A stretch of 22,758 bases of DNA from NCBI GenBank assembly GCA_016282415.1, contig JAEEKO010000028.1, forward strand, positions 1 to 22,758, in the 5' to 3' direction. Source of the DNA: Caryophanales bacterium (lineage in GTDB: Bacteria; Bacillota_I; Bacilli_A; RF39; UBA660). Below the pieces are notes generated by a model. That model saw nothing but the letters and a program-made list of their open reading frames with translations, did not search any database and was not told where the DNA came from. This document shows positions 13,973 to 22,437 of this stretch, in pieces; the stretch's first letter is position 1; the number at the start of each line of letters is the position of its first letter. The translations under genes and the position numbers were made by a program.

Positions 13973-14689
13973 ATGGAAATAAAGTTTTTAATTAATGATT
14001 TTGAAGGCCCACTTGATTTATTATTACATTTAATAAAAGAATTAAAGATGGATATTTTAGAAATCAATACTAATTTAATAATTGAACAATATTTAGATTA
14101 TATTCATCAAATGAAAGACATGAATATTGATGTTACTAGTGAATACTTGGTTATGGCATCAGAATTATTACATTTAAAAAGTAAGATAGTTTTAAATATA
14201 AAAGATGCTGAAGATGATAGTGAATACGAAATCAATAGTGAAGATGATCTAAAAAATAAATTAATCGAATATGAAAAATACAAAAATATCATGCCGGCTT
14301 TTAAAGATTTAGCTGATAAAAGAAGCGAAGTATTTACCAAACTTCCTGAATCATTTACGGAGTATCAAAAAGAAGTTAAATTAAGTAGTGATATAACACT
14401 AGATGATTTACTTAATGCTTTTATGAATTTTCAAAAGCGTGAAGAATTAGCAAAGCCATTAGAAACAACTATTACGAAAAAAGAATTAAGTGTGGAAGAA
14501 CGTACTAAATCAATTCGTAGTATTCTTAAAACAAAAAGAAAGATGAATTTTTTAGAATTATTTGATAAAATAAGTAAGGAATATGTAATTGTTACGTTTT
14601 TATCGTTACTTGAGATGAGTAAGGATCATGAAATTTTAATCACTCAAGAGGATAATTTTAGTAATATTTTTATAGAGAGTATGATTTGA
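13973..14689 (+). CDS. scpA: Segregation and condensation protein ScpA
   Basis: The kleisin subunit that links the heads of SMC dimers and recruits ScpB for chromosome organisation. The 238 residues begin with the strongly conserved 'FEGPLDLLLHLIKELKMDI' (about 9-27), the helix that contacts the SMC neck. 'YLVMASELLHLKSKIVL' follows, then an acidic variable linker. The winged-helix C-terminus around 'FLELFDKISKEYVIVTFLSLLEM' contacts the SMC head. AGGGGAT precedes the ATG. scpB starts one base after its stop. spoVA and scpAB also lie in the same chromosomal neighbourhood in B. subtilis. Confidence 0.96.
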   Translation: MEIKFLINDFEGPLDLLLHLIKELKMDILEINTNLIIEQYLDYIHQMKDMNIDVTSEYLVMASELLHLKSKIVLNIKDAEDDSEYEINSEDDLKNKLIEYEKYKNIMPAFKDLADKRSEVFTKLPESFTEYQKEVKLSSDITLDDLLNAFMNFQKREELAKPLETTITKKELSVEERTKSIRSILKTKRKMNFLELFDKISKEYVIVTFLSLLEMSKDHEILITQEDNFSNIFIESMI

Positions 14690-14690
14690 T

Positions 14691-15254
14691 ATGAATTTAC
14701 AAGCAGTTTTAGAGGGTTTACTATTTGTTGTTGGTGATGAAGGTTTAACTTTAGATCAAATATGTGATGTTATGGAAATTGATAAAGTTACTGCTAAAGA
14801 ATTATTAATGAGTTTAAAACAAGATTATGAAAGTGATAATCGTGGAATTCGTATTAGTTTTTTAGGAGATGCTTTTAAATTAACAACAAAAGTAGAACAT
14901 AAATGTTATTATGAAAAATTAGTTGATAATCCAATTAGTAATATGTTGAGTGAACAAGCCTTAGAAGTTTTAGCAATCGTTGCATATAATCAACCAATTA
15001 CGAGAGTAGAAGTTGATAATATTCGTGGAGTTAATTCTAGTTACGCAATTCGTAAATTAGTCTTGAAAGGTTTATTAAAAGAATCTGGTAAAAGTGATAT
15101 GCCAGGAAGACCTAATTTATATTGTACTACCCGTGAATTTTTAGATTATTTTGGGTTAGCAACTATTAATGATTTACCTAAAATGGAAACAAAAAGTACG
15201 GAACAAACTGAGACTGATTTATTCACATCTATTTATAAAGAGGAAAATATTTAA
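14691..15254 (+). CDS. scpB: Segregation and condensation protein ScpB
   Basis: ScpB binds the central part of ScpA in the SMC complex. The 187 residues contain two winged helices. The first is around 'LQAVLEGLLFVVGDEGLTLDQI' (2-23). The second is around 'LSEQALEVLAIVAYNQPITR' (about 85-104), with the family's most conserved block 'EVDNIRGVNSSYAIRKLV' just after it. 'GRPNLYCTTREFLDYFGL' (about 141-158) closes the domain. It is tightly coupled to scpA (1-base gap). Its stop overlaps the -35 of the following tRNA-Leu promoter. Confidence 0.96.
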   Translation: MNLQAVLEGLLFVVGDEGLTLDQICDVMEIDKVTAKELLMSLKQDYESDNRGIRISFLGDAFKLTTKVEHKCYYEKLVDNPISNMLSEQALEVLAIVAYNQPITRVEVDNIRGVNSSYAIRKLVLKGLLKESGKSDMPGRPNLYCTTREFLDYFGLATINDLPKMETKSTEQTETDLFTSIYKEENI

Positions 15255-15278
15255 AAAGCTTAAAGATTATGTTATAAT
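15250..15278 (+). promoter_or_regulatory. Promoter of tRNA-Leu
   Basis: TTTAAA (15250-15255), a 17-base spacer and perfect TATAAT (15273-15278), nine bases before the tRNA. The -35 overlaps the scpB stop codon. Confidence 0.6.
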
Positions 15279-15287
15279 CTTTTACAT

Positions 15288-15374
15288 GCCCGCGTGGTGA
15301 AATTGGTAGACGCGTTGGACTCAAAATCCAATGGTAGCAATACCGTGCCGGTTCAAGTCCGGCCGCGGGCACCA
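15288..15374 (+). tRNA. tRNA-Leu (anticodon CAA)
   Basis: The acceptor GCCCGCG (15288-15294) pairs with CGCGGGC (15364-15370), then A and encoded CCA. The anticodon stem TTGGA/TCCAA encloses the loop CTCAAAA, anticodon CAA (reads UUG). The class II variable arm (TGGTAGCAATACCG region) and GGTTCAAGTCC T-arm are present. The length is 87 nt. Confidence 0.98.
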
Positions 15375-15384
15375 TTAATGAAAC

Positions 15385-15415
15385 AAGCGAACTTATAGTT
15401 CGTTTTTATTTTTTT
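15385..15415 (+). terminator. Intrinsic terminator of tRNA-Leu
   Basis: CGAAC (15388-15392), loop TTATA, GTTCG (15398-15402), extended outward by a G-T and two A-T pairs, then TTTTTATTTTTTT. Confidence 0.85.
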
Positions 15416-15458
15416 ATTAATATAATTGATGAAAAACTGGTGATAACAATATAAAAAG

Positions 15459-15487
15459 TTTACAAGGAGTAACAACCATGTTATAAT
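15459..15487 (+). promoter_or_regulatory. Promoter of the SipW-signal surface protein
   Basis: TTTACA (15459-15464), 17-base spacer, TATAAT (15482-15487) with TG at the extended -10 position (15479-15480). Predicted start about 15494 leaves an 18-base leader that holds GGTGG. Confidence 0.8.
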
Positions 15488-15511
15488 GATTTTATGATAG
15501 GGTGGATAAAG

Positions 15512-16039
15512 ATGAATAAGAAAAATGAATTCAAGAACTATATCCTACACTTTGTAATAATTATCCTTTTATTTGTGGTAACTATTTTTGGTGTTGCTTA
15601 TGCTTATTATACTGGCCAATTAAATAGAACTAATGATCCGGCTAGTGCAGAATTCACAGCGAGAACATTAGGAGTAAGTTTTACTGATGGCTCAAATATT
15701 AATCTATCCAATGTATTACCAGGGGCAACAATTATCAAAACTTTTACTATTTCTAATACAGGAAATACTGCTGGTGTTTATGATATTAATTTAACTGATG
15801 TTTCAAATAATTTTAGTCGCTCAACCGATGTTGTTTATACTTTATCTAGTGATAATAGCGGCGGAACGGTTTCACAAACAACTTTTCCAAGTGTTAACAC
15901 AACTATTGCAAGTAATGTAACAATTGGTGTTGGCGTAACGCAACATTATACTTTAACTATTCAATATCTTAATGCTCAAGTAAGTCAAAATGTTGATATG
16001 AATAAGAGTATTACAGCAACGATTCAAATTTCAGAATAA
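15512..16039 (+). CDS. Secreted/surface protein with SipW-type signal (TasA/camelysin-like)
   Basis: ATG 15512 is preferred because GGTGG (15501-15505) precedes it; the in-frame ATG at 15494 coincides with the predicted transcription start. The 175 residues open with MNKKNEFK, a strongly hydrophobic helix (about 9-30) and then 'GVAYAYYTGQ'. This resembles the SipW-dependent signal of TasA and camelysin, where cleavage falls before a Tyr/Phe-Thr motif. The rest is Thr/Ser/Asn-rich beta sandwich: 'VLPGATIIKTFTISNTGNTAG' (about 65-85) is typical of the TasA/camelysin or related Ig-like fold. Only one domain is seen, with no LPxTG sorting motif. No SipW signal peptidase is in the window. Single-gene unit between two terminators. 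Confidence 0.7.
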   Translation: MNKKNEFKNYILHFVIIILLFVVTIFGVAYAYYTGQLNRTNDPASAEFTARTLGVSFTDGSNINLSNVLPGATIIKTFTISNTGNTAGVYDINLTDVSNNFSRSTDVVYTLSSDNSGGTVSQTTFPSVNTTIASNVTIGVGVTQHYTLTIQYLNAQVSQNVDMNKSITATIQISE

Positions 16040-16048
16040 TATTTTTAT

Positions 16049-16072
16049 AAATAAGCTTATGCTTATTTTTTT
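16049..16072 (+). terminator. Intrinsic terminator of the surface-protein gene
   Basis: AAATAAGC (16049-16056), loop TTAT, GCTTATTT (16061-16068), then T-run to 16072. Confidence 0.9.
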
Positions 16073-16073
16073 A

Positions 16074-16102
16074 TTGAAAAAAAATATGTTTTATAGTAAT
16101 AT
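16074..16102 (+). promoter_or_regulatory. Promoter of the TPR-protein gene
   Basis: TTGAAA (16074-16079), 17-base spacer, TAATAT (16097-16102). It starts within two bases of the preceding terminator. TATAGT (16092-16097) is a stronger -10 word but too close to this -35. Confidence 0.55.
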
Positions 16103-16129
16103 AACTACTAATTCTGGGGGTTGAGCGGA

Positions 16130-18424
16130 ATGTTAAACATAAGAACAGATGATTTTCTTAATCGCGATTTAAAACGAAATGTTAGTGATTTTTGTAAAGA
16201 AACTAAAGATACTAATTTAGTCATGGAATTTATTGATAAAACTGATTTTACTGAAAAAGAAAAATACTTTTGTAAAATTGAGACATTGTCAACACTTACA
16301 ATTTGCCGTGACAATCAAAGCTATGCACAACCACTAATTTGTTTTGAACATCTTAAAAGCGAATTAAAAGAATTAGTAGATTATTATACTTTAACTAATG
16401 AAGAGAAAAAAGATAAGTCTACCGCGGTTTTAGCAAAGAAGAAGGAATATAGACAAGAATATAGTGATTGGTCATTCCTTTATCAACATGCCGTTTTTAA
16501 GTGTGCTTTAATGCAACTTCAATCAAATTTGTATGAAGTTGATGAATTATTAGAATCAATTGAACCAATATGTGACGCTATTCCTGGTTATTATCAAATG
16601 GAAGCGAGAGTATTAAAGGGAAGAATTATTAAAAGAGTTAATGTTAAAGAAGCTAGGGAAATTTTTAATGGGGCTCTTAAAATGTTTAATTCGGCTGATG
16701 CTTGTTTTGAATTAGCTTATTTAGAAATGCAACAAGGTAATTATGATCGTGCAATAACTTTATATAAAACTTTAAAAAGTAATAGCAATGATTTAATCAG
16801 TTACCAAAAAATGACCCGTATTAATTTAAGCCGTATGTATATTAAACAAAAAAAATATGATTTGGCAGAAGCTGAATTAAATGCATTATTAGAAAAAGAA
16901 TACATTGTAAAGAACGCCGTTTATTTAGAATTTGGTAAACTTTATATGGCGTCAGAGAATTTTGATAAAGCTCGTGAATATTACATAAAATTATTAAATG
17001 AAAGTAATAATTCTTTTGATATTGTATCAGCATTTTGTGATTTAGCTATTATTGAAAAGTCATGTGGTAACATTGATTTAGCATTGCAATATGTTGAAAA
17101 AGCTAAACAACATCGTGAAACTAATGATAATTATGTTAAATTAGTTGAAGCAAAAGTATATTTATTTGCTGATAGACAAAAAGAAGCATATGATATTTTA
17201 TGGAAGATGATTGCTGAAGGAACCGAAAAAGATAAATACTTAGCAGCTGATGAAATATTAAAATATGCTTATAATGTTGGTGATCATGAAACTGCGAAAA
17301 AGGCTTTACCATATTTAAAAGATAGCAAAAATAGAATTGATCAAAATACTTATGATTTTTATACTTTCTTGTTATACTATGCCGGAAGCAAATCTTATGA
17401 AGCGGGAGCTTTAGCCAGAAAGATTTATCGTAATCGACCTGGTAGTATGGTAGTATTTAAAACCATAATTGACGCAGAATTAGATATTGAAAACTATGCT
17501 GAAGCTGAACGCTTGATTAAACATGCTGAAGAAAAAAATGAATTAAATCAAGGTCAAATCCTTTCAATGAAAGTATTAGTATATTATCATTCTAATCAAA
17601 TTCAATTATTTAATGAAAATTTTGAAAAATTATTAGCAATTGATGATGATAGTGTTGCGGAATCCTTATACTATTTAGGACGTGATTTATACCATTATGA
17701 TTATAATTTAGGATTTAGATGTTTTGAAAAAGCTCGTACATTTGAATCATCTTATCATAATGTGATAAATTTATTCTATGTTGCAACTTTCATGCCAAAT
17801 AGTGAACAACAATATCAATATAAGATTAATGTTATTAATGAATTATTATCCGATAAAATGATTGCTAATGACCCAATATCAGTAGGGCGATTAAAAATAT
17901 CATTATTAAGAACATATATTGCGTTGGGTAAATATGAACAAGCTAAGGAAATGGGTACGGAGATTATGGTATTGTCGACTGATCCGTTCTTTGTTAATGA
18001 TGCTAAATTAGCATTATCAATTCTTAACCGTGTTGAAGAAAATTATCAACGATCATTTGAACTTGCTAAGGAAGTATTTGAATCAGGATACTTTGCTAAA
18101 CACGCTTATATTCAAATGATTAAATCAATACACTTGATTGATCCAGAGAAAGCTCGTGAATTATATAATAGTTATTCTATTGAATCAGATCGAGCTAACC
18201 TTGATTATGAATATGCAGTATTGTTAATTAAAGAAAGAAAACTAGATGAAGCTTTAGAATTATTAAATAAAGTTAAAGCTAATAAAAAATATCGTCCATT
18301 CTTAAATGCTAAGAGTGATGAAAAGATAGCACTTATTGAAGAAATTAAAAAACAAGGTGCAACTAATGATGCTGATTTTGGAAACGAAAAAGAAATGGTT
18401 GATTGTAATTTTGAATTAAAATAA
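16130..18424 (+). CDS. Large tetratricopeptide-repeat protein, function unknown
   Basis: ATG 16130 lies nine bases after GGGGG (16116-16120); TTG 16121 abuts that site and is rejected. The 764-residue protein is soluble, with no signal peptide or membrane helix. After an N-terminal region of about 120 residues without clear repeats, helical TPR-like units follow to the end. Examples are 'ACFELAYLEMQQGNYDRAIT', 'TRINLSRMYIKQKKYDLAEA', 'VYLEFGKLYMASENFDKARE' and 'AFCDLAIIEKSCGNIDLAL'. The small-residue positions and A-x-x-x-Y of TPRs are recognisable, and I estimate ten or more units. Such solenoids scaffold protein complexes; the partner cannot be read here. It has its own promoter and terminator between the surface-protein gene and the LTA-synthase gene. 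Confidence 0.85.
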   Translation: MLNIRTDDFLNRDLKRNVSDFCKETKDTNLVMEFIDKTDFTEKEKYFCKIETLSTLTICRDNQSYAQPLICFEHLKSELKELVDYYTLTNEEKKDKSTAVLAKKKEYRQEYSDWSFLYQHAVFKCALMQLQSNLYEVDELLESIEPICDAIPGYYQMEARVLKGRIIKRVNVKEAREIFNGALKMFNSADACFELAYLEMQQGNYDRAITLYKTLKSNSNDLISYQKMTRINLSRMYIKQKKYDLAEAELNALLEKEYIVKNAVYLEFGKLYMASENFDKAREYYIKLLNESNNSFDIVSAFCDLAIIEKSCGNIDLALQYVEKAKQHRETNDNYVKLVEAKVYLFADRQKEAYDILWKMIAEGTEKDKYLAADEILKYAYNVGDHETAKKALPYLKDSKNRIDQNTYDFYTFLLYYAGSKSYEAGALARKIYRNRPGSMVVFKTIIDAELDIENYAEAERLIKHAEEKNELNQGQILSMKVLVYYHSNQIQLFNENFEKLLAIDDDSVAESLYYLGRDLYHYDYNLGFRCFEKARTFESSYHNVINLFYVATFMPNSEQQYQYKINVINELLSDKMIANDPISVGRLKISLLRTYIALGKYEQAKEMGTEIMVLSTDPFFVNDAKLALSILNRVEENYQRSFELAKEVFESGYFAKHAYIQMIKSIHLIDPEKARELYNSYSIESDRANLDYEYAVLLIKERKLDEALELLNKVKANKKYRPFLNAKSDEKIALIEEIKKQGATNDADFGNEKEMVDCNFELK

Positions 18425-18450
18425 GAGTCGTTTTGACTTTTATTTTTTTT
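18421..18450 (+). terminator. Intrinsic terminator overlapping the TPR-gene stop codon
   Basis: ATAAGAGTC (18421-18429), loop GTTTT, GACTTTTAT (18435-18443) with one G-T pair, then T-run to 18450. The TAA stop (18422-18424) is inside the 5' arm. Confidence 0.85.
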
Positions 18451-18460
18451 ATGATTGGGG

Positions 18461-18466
18461 TATAAT
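18461..18466 (+). promoter_or_regulatory. -10 element upstream of the LTA-synthase-like gene
   Basis: Perfect TATAAT after GGGG. The only TTGACT upstream (18433-18438) is 22 bases away and inside the terminator, so the -35 is unclear. Confidence 0.4.
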
Positions 18467-18488
18467 AAATAACATAAGGTGAGCTAAA

Positions 18489-20468
18489 ATGAAGAAGAAA
18501 TTTTTAAATCAAATTGGGGTATTTATTGGTTTTATTTTTTTACTAGAAATTATTTATAAAGCATTGGTTTATCATACTTTTTTTAGTAGTGCTACCATCT
18601 ATACTTTATTATTCTGTTTACCATTTACTTTCTTGTTTATGCTTATTAAAATTTTTAATCATAAAGTAAATCGTATTTTATTTTACGTGCTTGAGTTATT
18701 AATAACAATTTATTTCGCATTCCAATATTGTTTTCATATGTTCTTTGCAACACCATTTAGTTTTGCAACTTTGGGTTTAGCTGGTCAAGCTTTTGATTGG
18801 TGGGAGAATATTAAAAATTTAATTATTGGTAATTGGTGGCAAATTATTTTATTATTTGTGCCATTAATAATTACCATTGCCTTAGTTAAATTTATTAATT
18901 TTGAAAAATATCGTTTAAAAAAGACGCTTTTATTATTTGGATTCTTCTTCTTAACTTATGGTTTAAGTATTGTTAGTTTATTTATTAATAAGAAACCAAT
19001 TTATTCCGCTTATAATTTATATTTTAATGTTAATAGTGTTATTGATAACTATAAAGAATTTGGAGTATTATGTGCAACTAGATTAGACATTGAACGTTTA
19101 ACCTTCCATTTTAAAGAAAAGATTATTACGGATAATAACTTTGATATTGTCAGTCAACCTAAACCAGAATACACTGATGATGGTCAACTTATTGATTATG
19201 GTGATAATATTACCCAAATTGACTTTGATACTTTAATTAGTGAAACAAATGATAAAAATTTAAAGAATGTTCATACTTTCTTTAAAAATCGTGCTGCTAC
19301 TAGTAAGAATCAATATACTGGAATGTTTAAAGGTAAGAACTTAGTTTATGTTTTAGCTGAAGCATTCAATGAAATAGCAGTAAGTGAAGAATTAACACCA
19401 ACATTATATAAAATGATTCATACTGGTTTTGAATTTAACAATTTCTATTCACCAGTATTCTTAAGTACTATTGGTGGCGAATTCCAGTCTGGAACAGGAT
19501 CAATTCCTAGTCAAGAAACGTTAACAACATGGAAGCAAAAAATGGTTAAGAATCCATATGCAATCGGTAATTCATTCAGCAAGGAAGGATATAATGTTCA
19601 AAGTTATCATGACTGGACTTATACTTATTATGGACGTCAAAAATACATGAAGAATCTAGGATTTGATAATTATAAAGGATGTAACGTTGGAGATTTCTAT
19701 AAACTATTTAGTAATTCTAGAAATGGTCAATGTAAATGGTTACCTAGTGATGTTGAAATGATTAATGGAACTTTTGCTGATTATGGAACTAGTACTCCAT
19801 TTGCAACTTATTATGTAACGGTTTCTGGACATGCTCCATTTAACTTTACGGGAGGTAATTCAACTTCTTTAAAATATAAAGATTTAGTAAAAGATTTACC
19901 TTATTCAACTAATGTTAAAGCTTATATTGCTAGTCAAATTGAACTTGATCGAGCAATGGAAGCATTAATTAATAAATTAACTGAAGCTGGCATTTTAGAT
20001 GATACAGTTATCGTTTTAGTAGGAGATCATTATCCTTATACTTTAACTGTTGATGAAGTAAATGAAGCAGCTTCTTATAAAAAAGATGGTATTGTTGAAA
20101 TTAACCATAGTAATTTAATTATTTGGAATAATGCAATGCCAGAAAAAATTACAATAAACAAAGTTGGTAGTCAAATCGATATATTACCAACCGTATTAAA
20201 TTTATTTGGTATTGAATACGATTCACGATTAATTATTGGTCGTGATATCCTATCAAGTAGTGAAGGACTTGCTATTATGTCTAATCGTAGTTGGGTAACT
20301 GATAGTGGAACATACTATGCCGGATCTCGTAAATTCGTACCAAAAGAAGGCGTAACTGTTGATAGTGATTACGTTAATAATGTTAATAGTTTAGTATCTA
20401 ATTACTTTACAATGAGTAAATATTTGATATCTTATAACTATCATGAATTAGTGTTAGGAGAAAAATAA
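18489..20468 (+). CDS. LTA synthase family phosphoglycerol transferase (sulfatase fold)
   Basis: Enzymes of this family polymerise or transfer phosphoglycerol from phosphatidylglycerol on the outer membrane face, building lipoteichoic acid or decorating glycolipids and polymers. The 659 residues begin with about five membrane segments (roughly 8-28, 36-56, 63-95, 115-135, 145-170), then the extracellular linker and sulfatase domain. Expected metal and catalytic residues are visible: E291 in LAEAFNE, nucleophile T327 in STIGGEF (aligning with T-S-D-S-E-F of S. aureus LtaS), H448 in SGHAPF and D513-H514 in GDHYPY. Two extra Cys lie in the GCNVGDF and GQCKWL segments. AAGGTGAG precedes the ATG. 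asnB begins one base after the stop, in the same transcript. The exact polymer cannot be told. Confidence 0.92.
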   Translation: MKKKFLNQIGVFIGFIFLLEIIYKALVYHTFFSSATIYTLLFCLPFTFLFMLIKIFNHKVNRILFYVLELLITIYFAFQYCFHMFFATPFSFATLGLAGQAFDWWENIKNLIIGNWWQIILLFVPLIITIALVKFINFEKYRLKKTLLLFGFFFLTYGLSIVSLFINKKPIYSAYNLYFNVNSVIDNYKEFGVLCATRLDIERLTFHFKEKIITDNNFDIVSQPKPEYTDDGQLIDYGDNITQIDFDTLISETNDKNLKNVHTFFKNRAATSKNQYTGMFKGKNLVYVLAEAFNEIAVSEELTPTLYKMIHTGFEFNNFYSPVFLSTIGGEFQSGTGSIPSQETLTTWKQKMVKNPYAIGNSFSKEGYNVQSYHDWTYTYYGRQKYMKNLGFDNYKGCNVGDFYKLFSNSRNGQCKWLPSDVEMINGTFADYGTSTPFATYYVTVSGHAPFNFTGGNSTSLKYKDLVKDLPYSTNVKAYIASQIELDRAMEALINKLTEAGILDDTVIVLVGDHYPYTLTVDEVNEAASYKKDGIVEINHSNLIIWNNAMPEKITINKVGSQIDILPTVLNLFGIEYDSRLIIGRDILSSSEGLAIMSNRSWVTDSGTYYAGSRKFVPKEGVTVDSDYVNNVNSLVSNYFTMSKYLISYNYHELVLGEK

Positions 20469-20469
20469 T

Positions 20470-22299
20470 ATGTGTGGTATAGTGGGTTTTGTTAATAATG
20501 ATAAAAAGACTAATAAAGATAAAATAATTAAAAAGATGGCCGATAAAATAATTCATCGTGGTCCGGATAGTGAAGGATATTATACGGATGGTGATATTGC
20601 TTTAGGCCATCGCCGTTTATCTATTATTGATTTAAGTAATGGGTTACAACCAATGTTTAATGAAGATGAAAGTTTAGTTGTTATCTTTAATGGTGAGATT
20701 TATAATTTTAAAGAATTAAAAAAAGATTTAAAAAAACATCAATTTAAAACTAATTGTGATACTGAAGTATTACTTCATGGTTATGAAGAATATGGTGTTG
20801 ATATCGTTAAAAAATTACGTGGTATGTTTGCTTTTGTTATCTGGGATAAAAAGAATAAAGTACTTTTTGGAGCCCGTGATCATTTTGGAATTAAACCATT
20901 CTATTATGCTAAGTTTAATGACACCTTTATGTTTGCAAGTGAGATCAAAGCATTAATGGAACATCCAGATTTTAAAAAGGAATTAAATAAAGATATTTTA
21001 GGGCCTTATTTATCATTTAGTTTTGTTCCGACTGATGAAACTTTCTTTAAAGGGGTTAATCGTTTAAGCGCTGGAGAATATTTTATATATAAAGATAATG
21101 AATTATCTATTAAGAAATATTTTGATGTAACCTTTGATGCGACTAATGAACCATATGAAGATTATGTTAAAAAAATTAGCGCTATTATGAAAGATAGTGT
21201 TAAACACCATATGATTAGTGATGTTGAGGTTGGATCATTCTTATCAAGTGGAATCGATTCTTCTTATATCGTATCACTTGCTAAACCAGATAAAACTTAT
21301 ACTGTTGGTTATGAAAATAAAAAATATGATGAAATTAGTTATGCTAAAGATTTAACTAATCGTTTAGGAATAACGAATCATTCTAAAATAATTTCTAAAG
21401 ATGAATTTGTGAACATAGTTCCTAAAATAATGTATCACATGGATGAACCAGTTTCAGATCCAGCAGCAATCGCTCTTTACTTTGTTGCTAAAGAAGCTTC
21501 TAAAGATGTTAAGGTTGTATTATCTGGTGAAGGTGCTGATGAATTCTTTGGTGGTTACAATATGTATCGTCAAATCGTAGATGCATCATTTTATAATAAG
21601 GTTCCATTCTTTATTCGTCATGCTATCAGCAATGTTTGTAAATTACTTCCAGAAGTAAAAGGAGTTAATTTCTTAATTCGTCGTGGTGAACGTTTAGAAG
21701 ATTCTTATGTTGGAATGAATCGTATTTATTCTGATAAACAAGTTAAACAGATTTTAAAAACCCGACCAATAATGCCTAATCGTGAAGTTATGAAAGACGT
21801 TTATGAATTACATAAAAATGATTCTGACTTAGATAAAATGCAAGCGGTTGATATTAATTATTGGTTAATGAAAGATATTTTAGGTAAAGCTGATCGTATG
21901 ACTATGGCTAACTCAATTGAGGGTAGAGTACCATTTACCGATATTGAAGTATTTAATGTTGCTAGAACTTTACCATTCAGTGCTAAGGTTACTAAAGAAA
22001 ATACTAAAGTTGCGCTTCGTGATGCAGCTAAGGAAGTTATTCCTAACGAATCATATAAGAAGAAAAAATTGGGATTCCCTGTACCAATTCGTGAATGGAT
22101 GAAGGAAGATGACCTATATAATAAAGTAATGGATGCCCTTGATACACCAATTGCTGAAGAACTATTTAATACTAAACAATTAAAGAAAATGATGACTGAT
22201 CATAAGAATGGTAAAAAGGATAATTACCGTAAAGTTTGGACTATCTATGCCTTTATTGTATGGTATCAAGTATTCTTTTTAGAACAATATCAATTTTGA
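20470..22299 (+). CDS. asnB: Glutamine-hydrolysing asparagine synthetase family (AsnB)
   Basis: The family uses glutamine ammonia and ATP to amidate a carboxylate, classically aspartate to asparagine; some Bacilli AsnB enzymes instead amidate meso-diaminopimelate in peptidoglycan precursors. The 609 residues start MCGIVGFVN with the N-terminal nucleophile Cys2. 'HRGPDSEGYY', 'GHRRLSIIDLS' and 'VIFNGEIYNF' form the glutaminase domain. SSGIDSS (259-265) is the PPi loop, and 'LSGEGADEFFGGY' completes the synthetase site. C-terminal conserved blocks 'WLMKDILGKADRMTMANSIE' and 'KKKLGFPVPIREWM' are intact. An AGGAG site lies within the end of the LTA-synthase gene, and only one base separates the genes. 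The coupling favours an envelope role, by inference. Confidence 0.93.
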   Translation: MCGIVGFVNNDKKTNKDKIIKKMADKIIHRGPDSEGYYTDGDIALGHRRLSIIDLSNGLQPMFNEDESLVVIFNGEIYNFKELKKDLKKHQFKTNCDTEVLLHGYEEYGVDIVKKLRGMFAFVIWDKKNKVLFGARDHFGIKPFYYAKFNDTFMFASEIKALMEHPDFKKELNKDILGPYLSFSFVPTDETFFKGVNRLSAGEYFIYKDNELSIKKYFDVTFDATNEPYEDYVKKISAIMKDSVKHHMISDVEVGSFLSSGIDSSYIVSLAKPDKTYTVGYENKKYDEISYAKDLTNRLGITNHSKIISKDEFVNIVPKIMYHMDEPVSDPAAIALYFVAKEASKDVKVVLSGEGADEFFGGYNMYRQIVDASFYNKVPFFIRHAISNVCKLLPEVKGVNFLIRRGERLEDSYVGMNRIYSDKQVKQILKTRPIMPNREVMKDVYELHKNDSDLDKMQAVDINYWLMKDILGKADRMTMANSIEGRVPFTDIEVFNVARTLPFSAKVTKENTKVALRDAAKEVIPNESYKKKKLGFPVPIREWMKEDDLYNKVMDALDTPIAEELFNTKQLKKMMTDHKNGKKDNYRKVWTIYAFIVWYQVFFLEQYQF

Positions 22300-22310
22300 T
22301 ATTGTTTTTT
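22283..22310 (+). terminator. Intrinsic terminator encoded in the last codons of asnB
   Basis: AACAATATCA (22283-22292), loop ATTT, TGATATTGTT (22297-22306), then T-run to 22310. The 5' arm is coding sequence for the last residues, and the TGA stop opens the 3' arm. Confidence 0.92.
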
Positions 22311-22322
22311 ATTATAAAAAGG

Positions 22323-22350
22323 TTGCATTTATCATAAAATGTGGTATTAT
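22323..22350 (+). promoter_or_regulatory. Promoter of rpsO
   Basis: TTGCAT (22323-22328), 16-base spacer, TATTAT (22345-22350) with TG at the extended -10 position (22342-22343). Predicted start about 22357. Confidence 0.65.
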
Positions 22351-22356
22351 TAAGAA

Positions 22357-22437
22357 GTAAGTTTTTTCTTAGTTTAAATTGCTCTTCCGGATTTATACTC
22401 AGATTAAACGGATTAATTAATAAAGGAGGAAATGAAA
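22357..22437 (+). promoter_or_regulatory. rpsO 5' leader, candidate S15 autoregulatory RNA
   Basis: The leader of about 80 bases is longer than its neighbours' leaders. GTTTAA (22372-22377) can pair with TTAAAC (22404-22409), helped by inner T-A and G-C pairs (22380-22381 with 22400-22401). The segment between contains a GCTCTTCCGG block and ends upstream of AAAGGAGGA. S15 repressing its own mRNA through a structured leader is established in several bacteria; that this leader does so is inference. Confidence 0.4.

Noticed and set aside
15478..15484. CATGTTA upstream of the surface-protein gene as a second sigma-G -10
   Set aside because: No GnATA-type -35 at 17-18 bases, while a near-consensus sigma-A promoter overlaps it.
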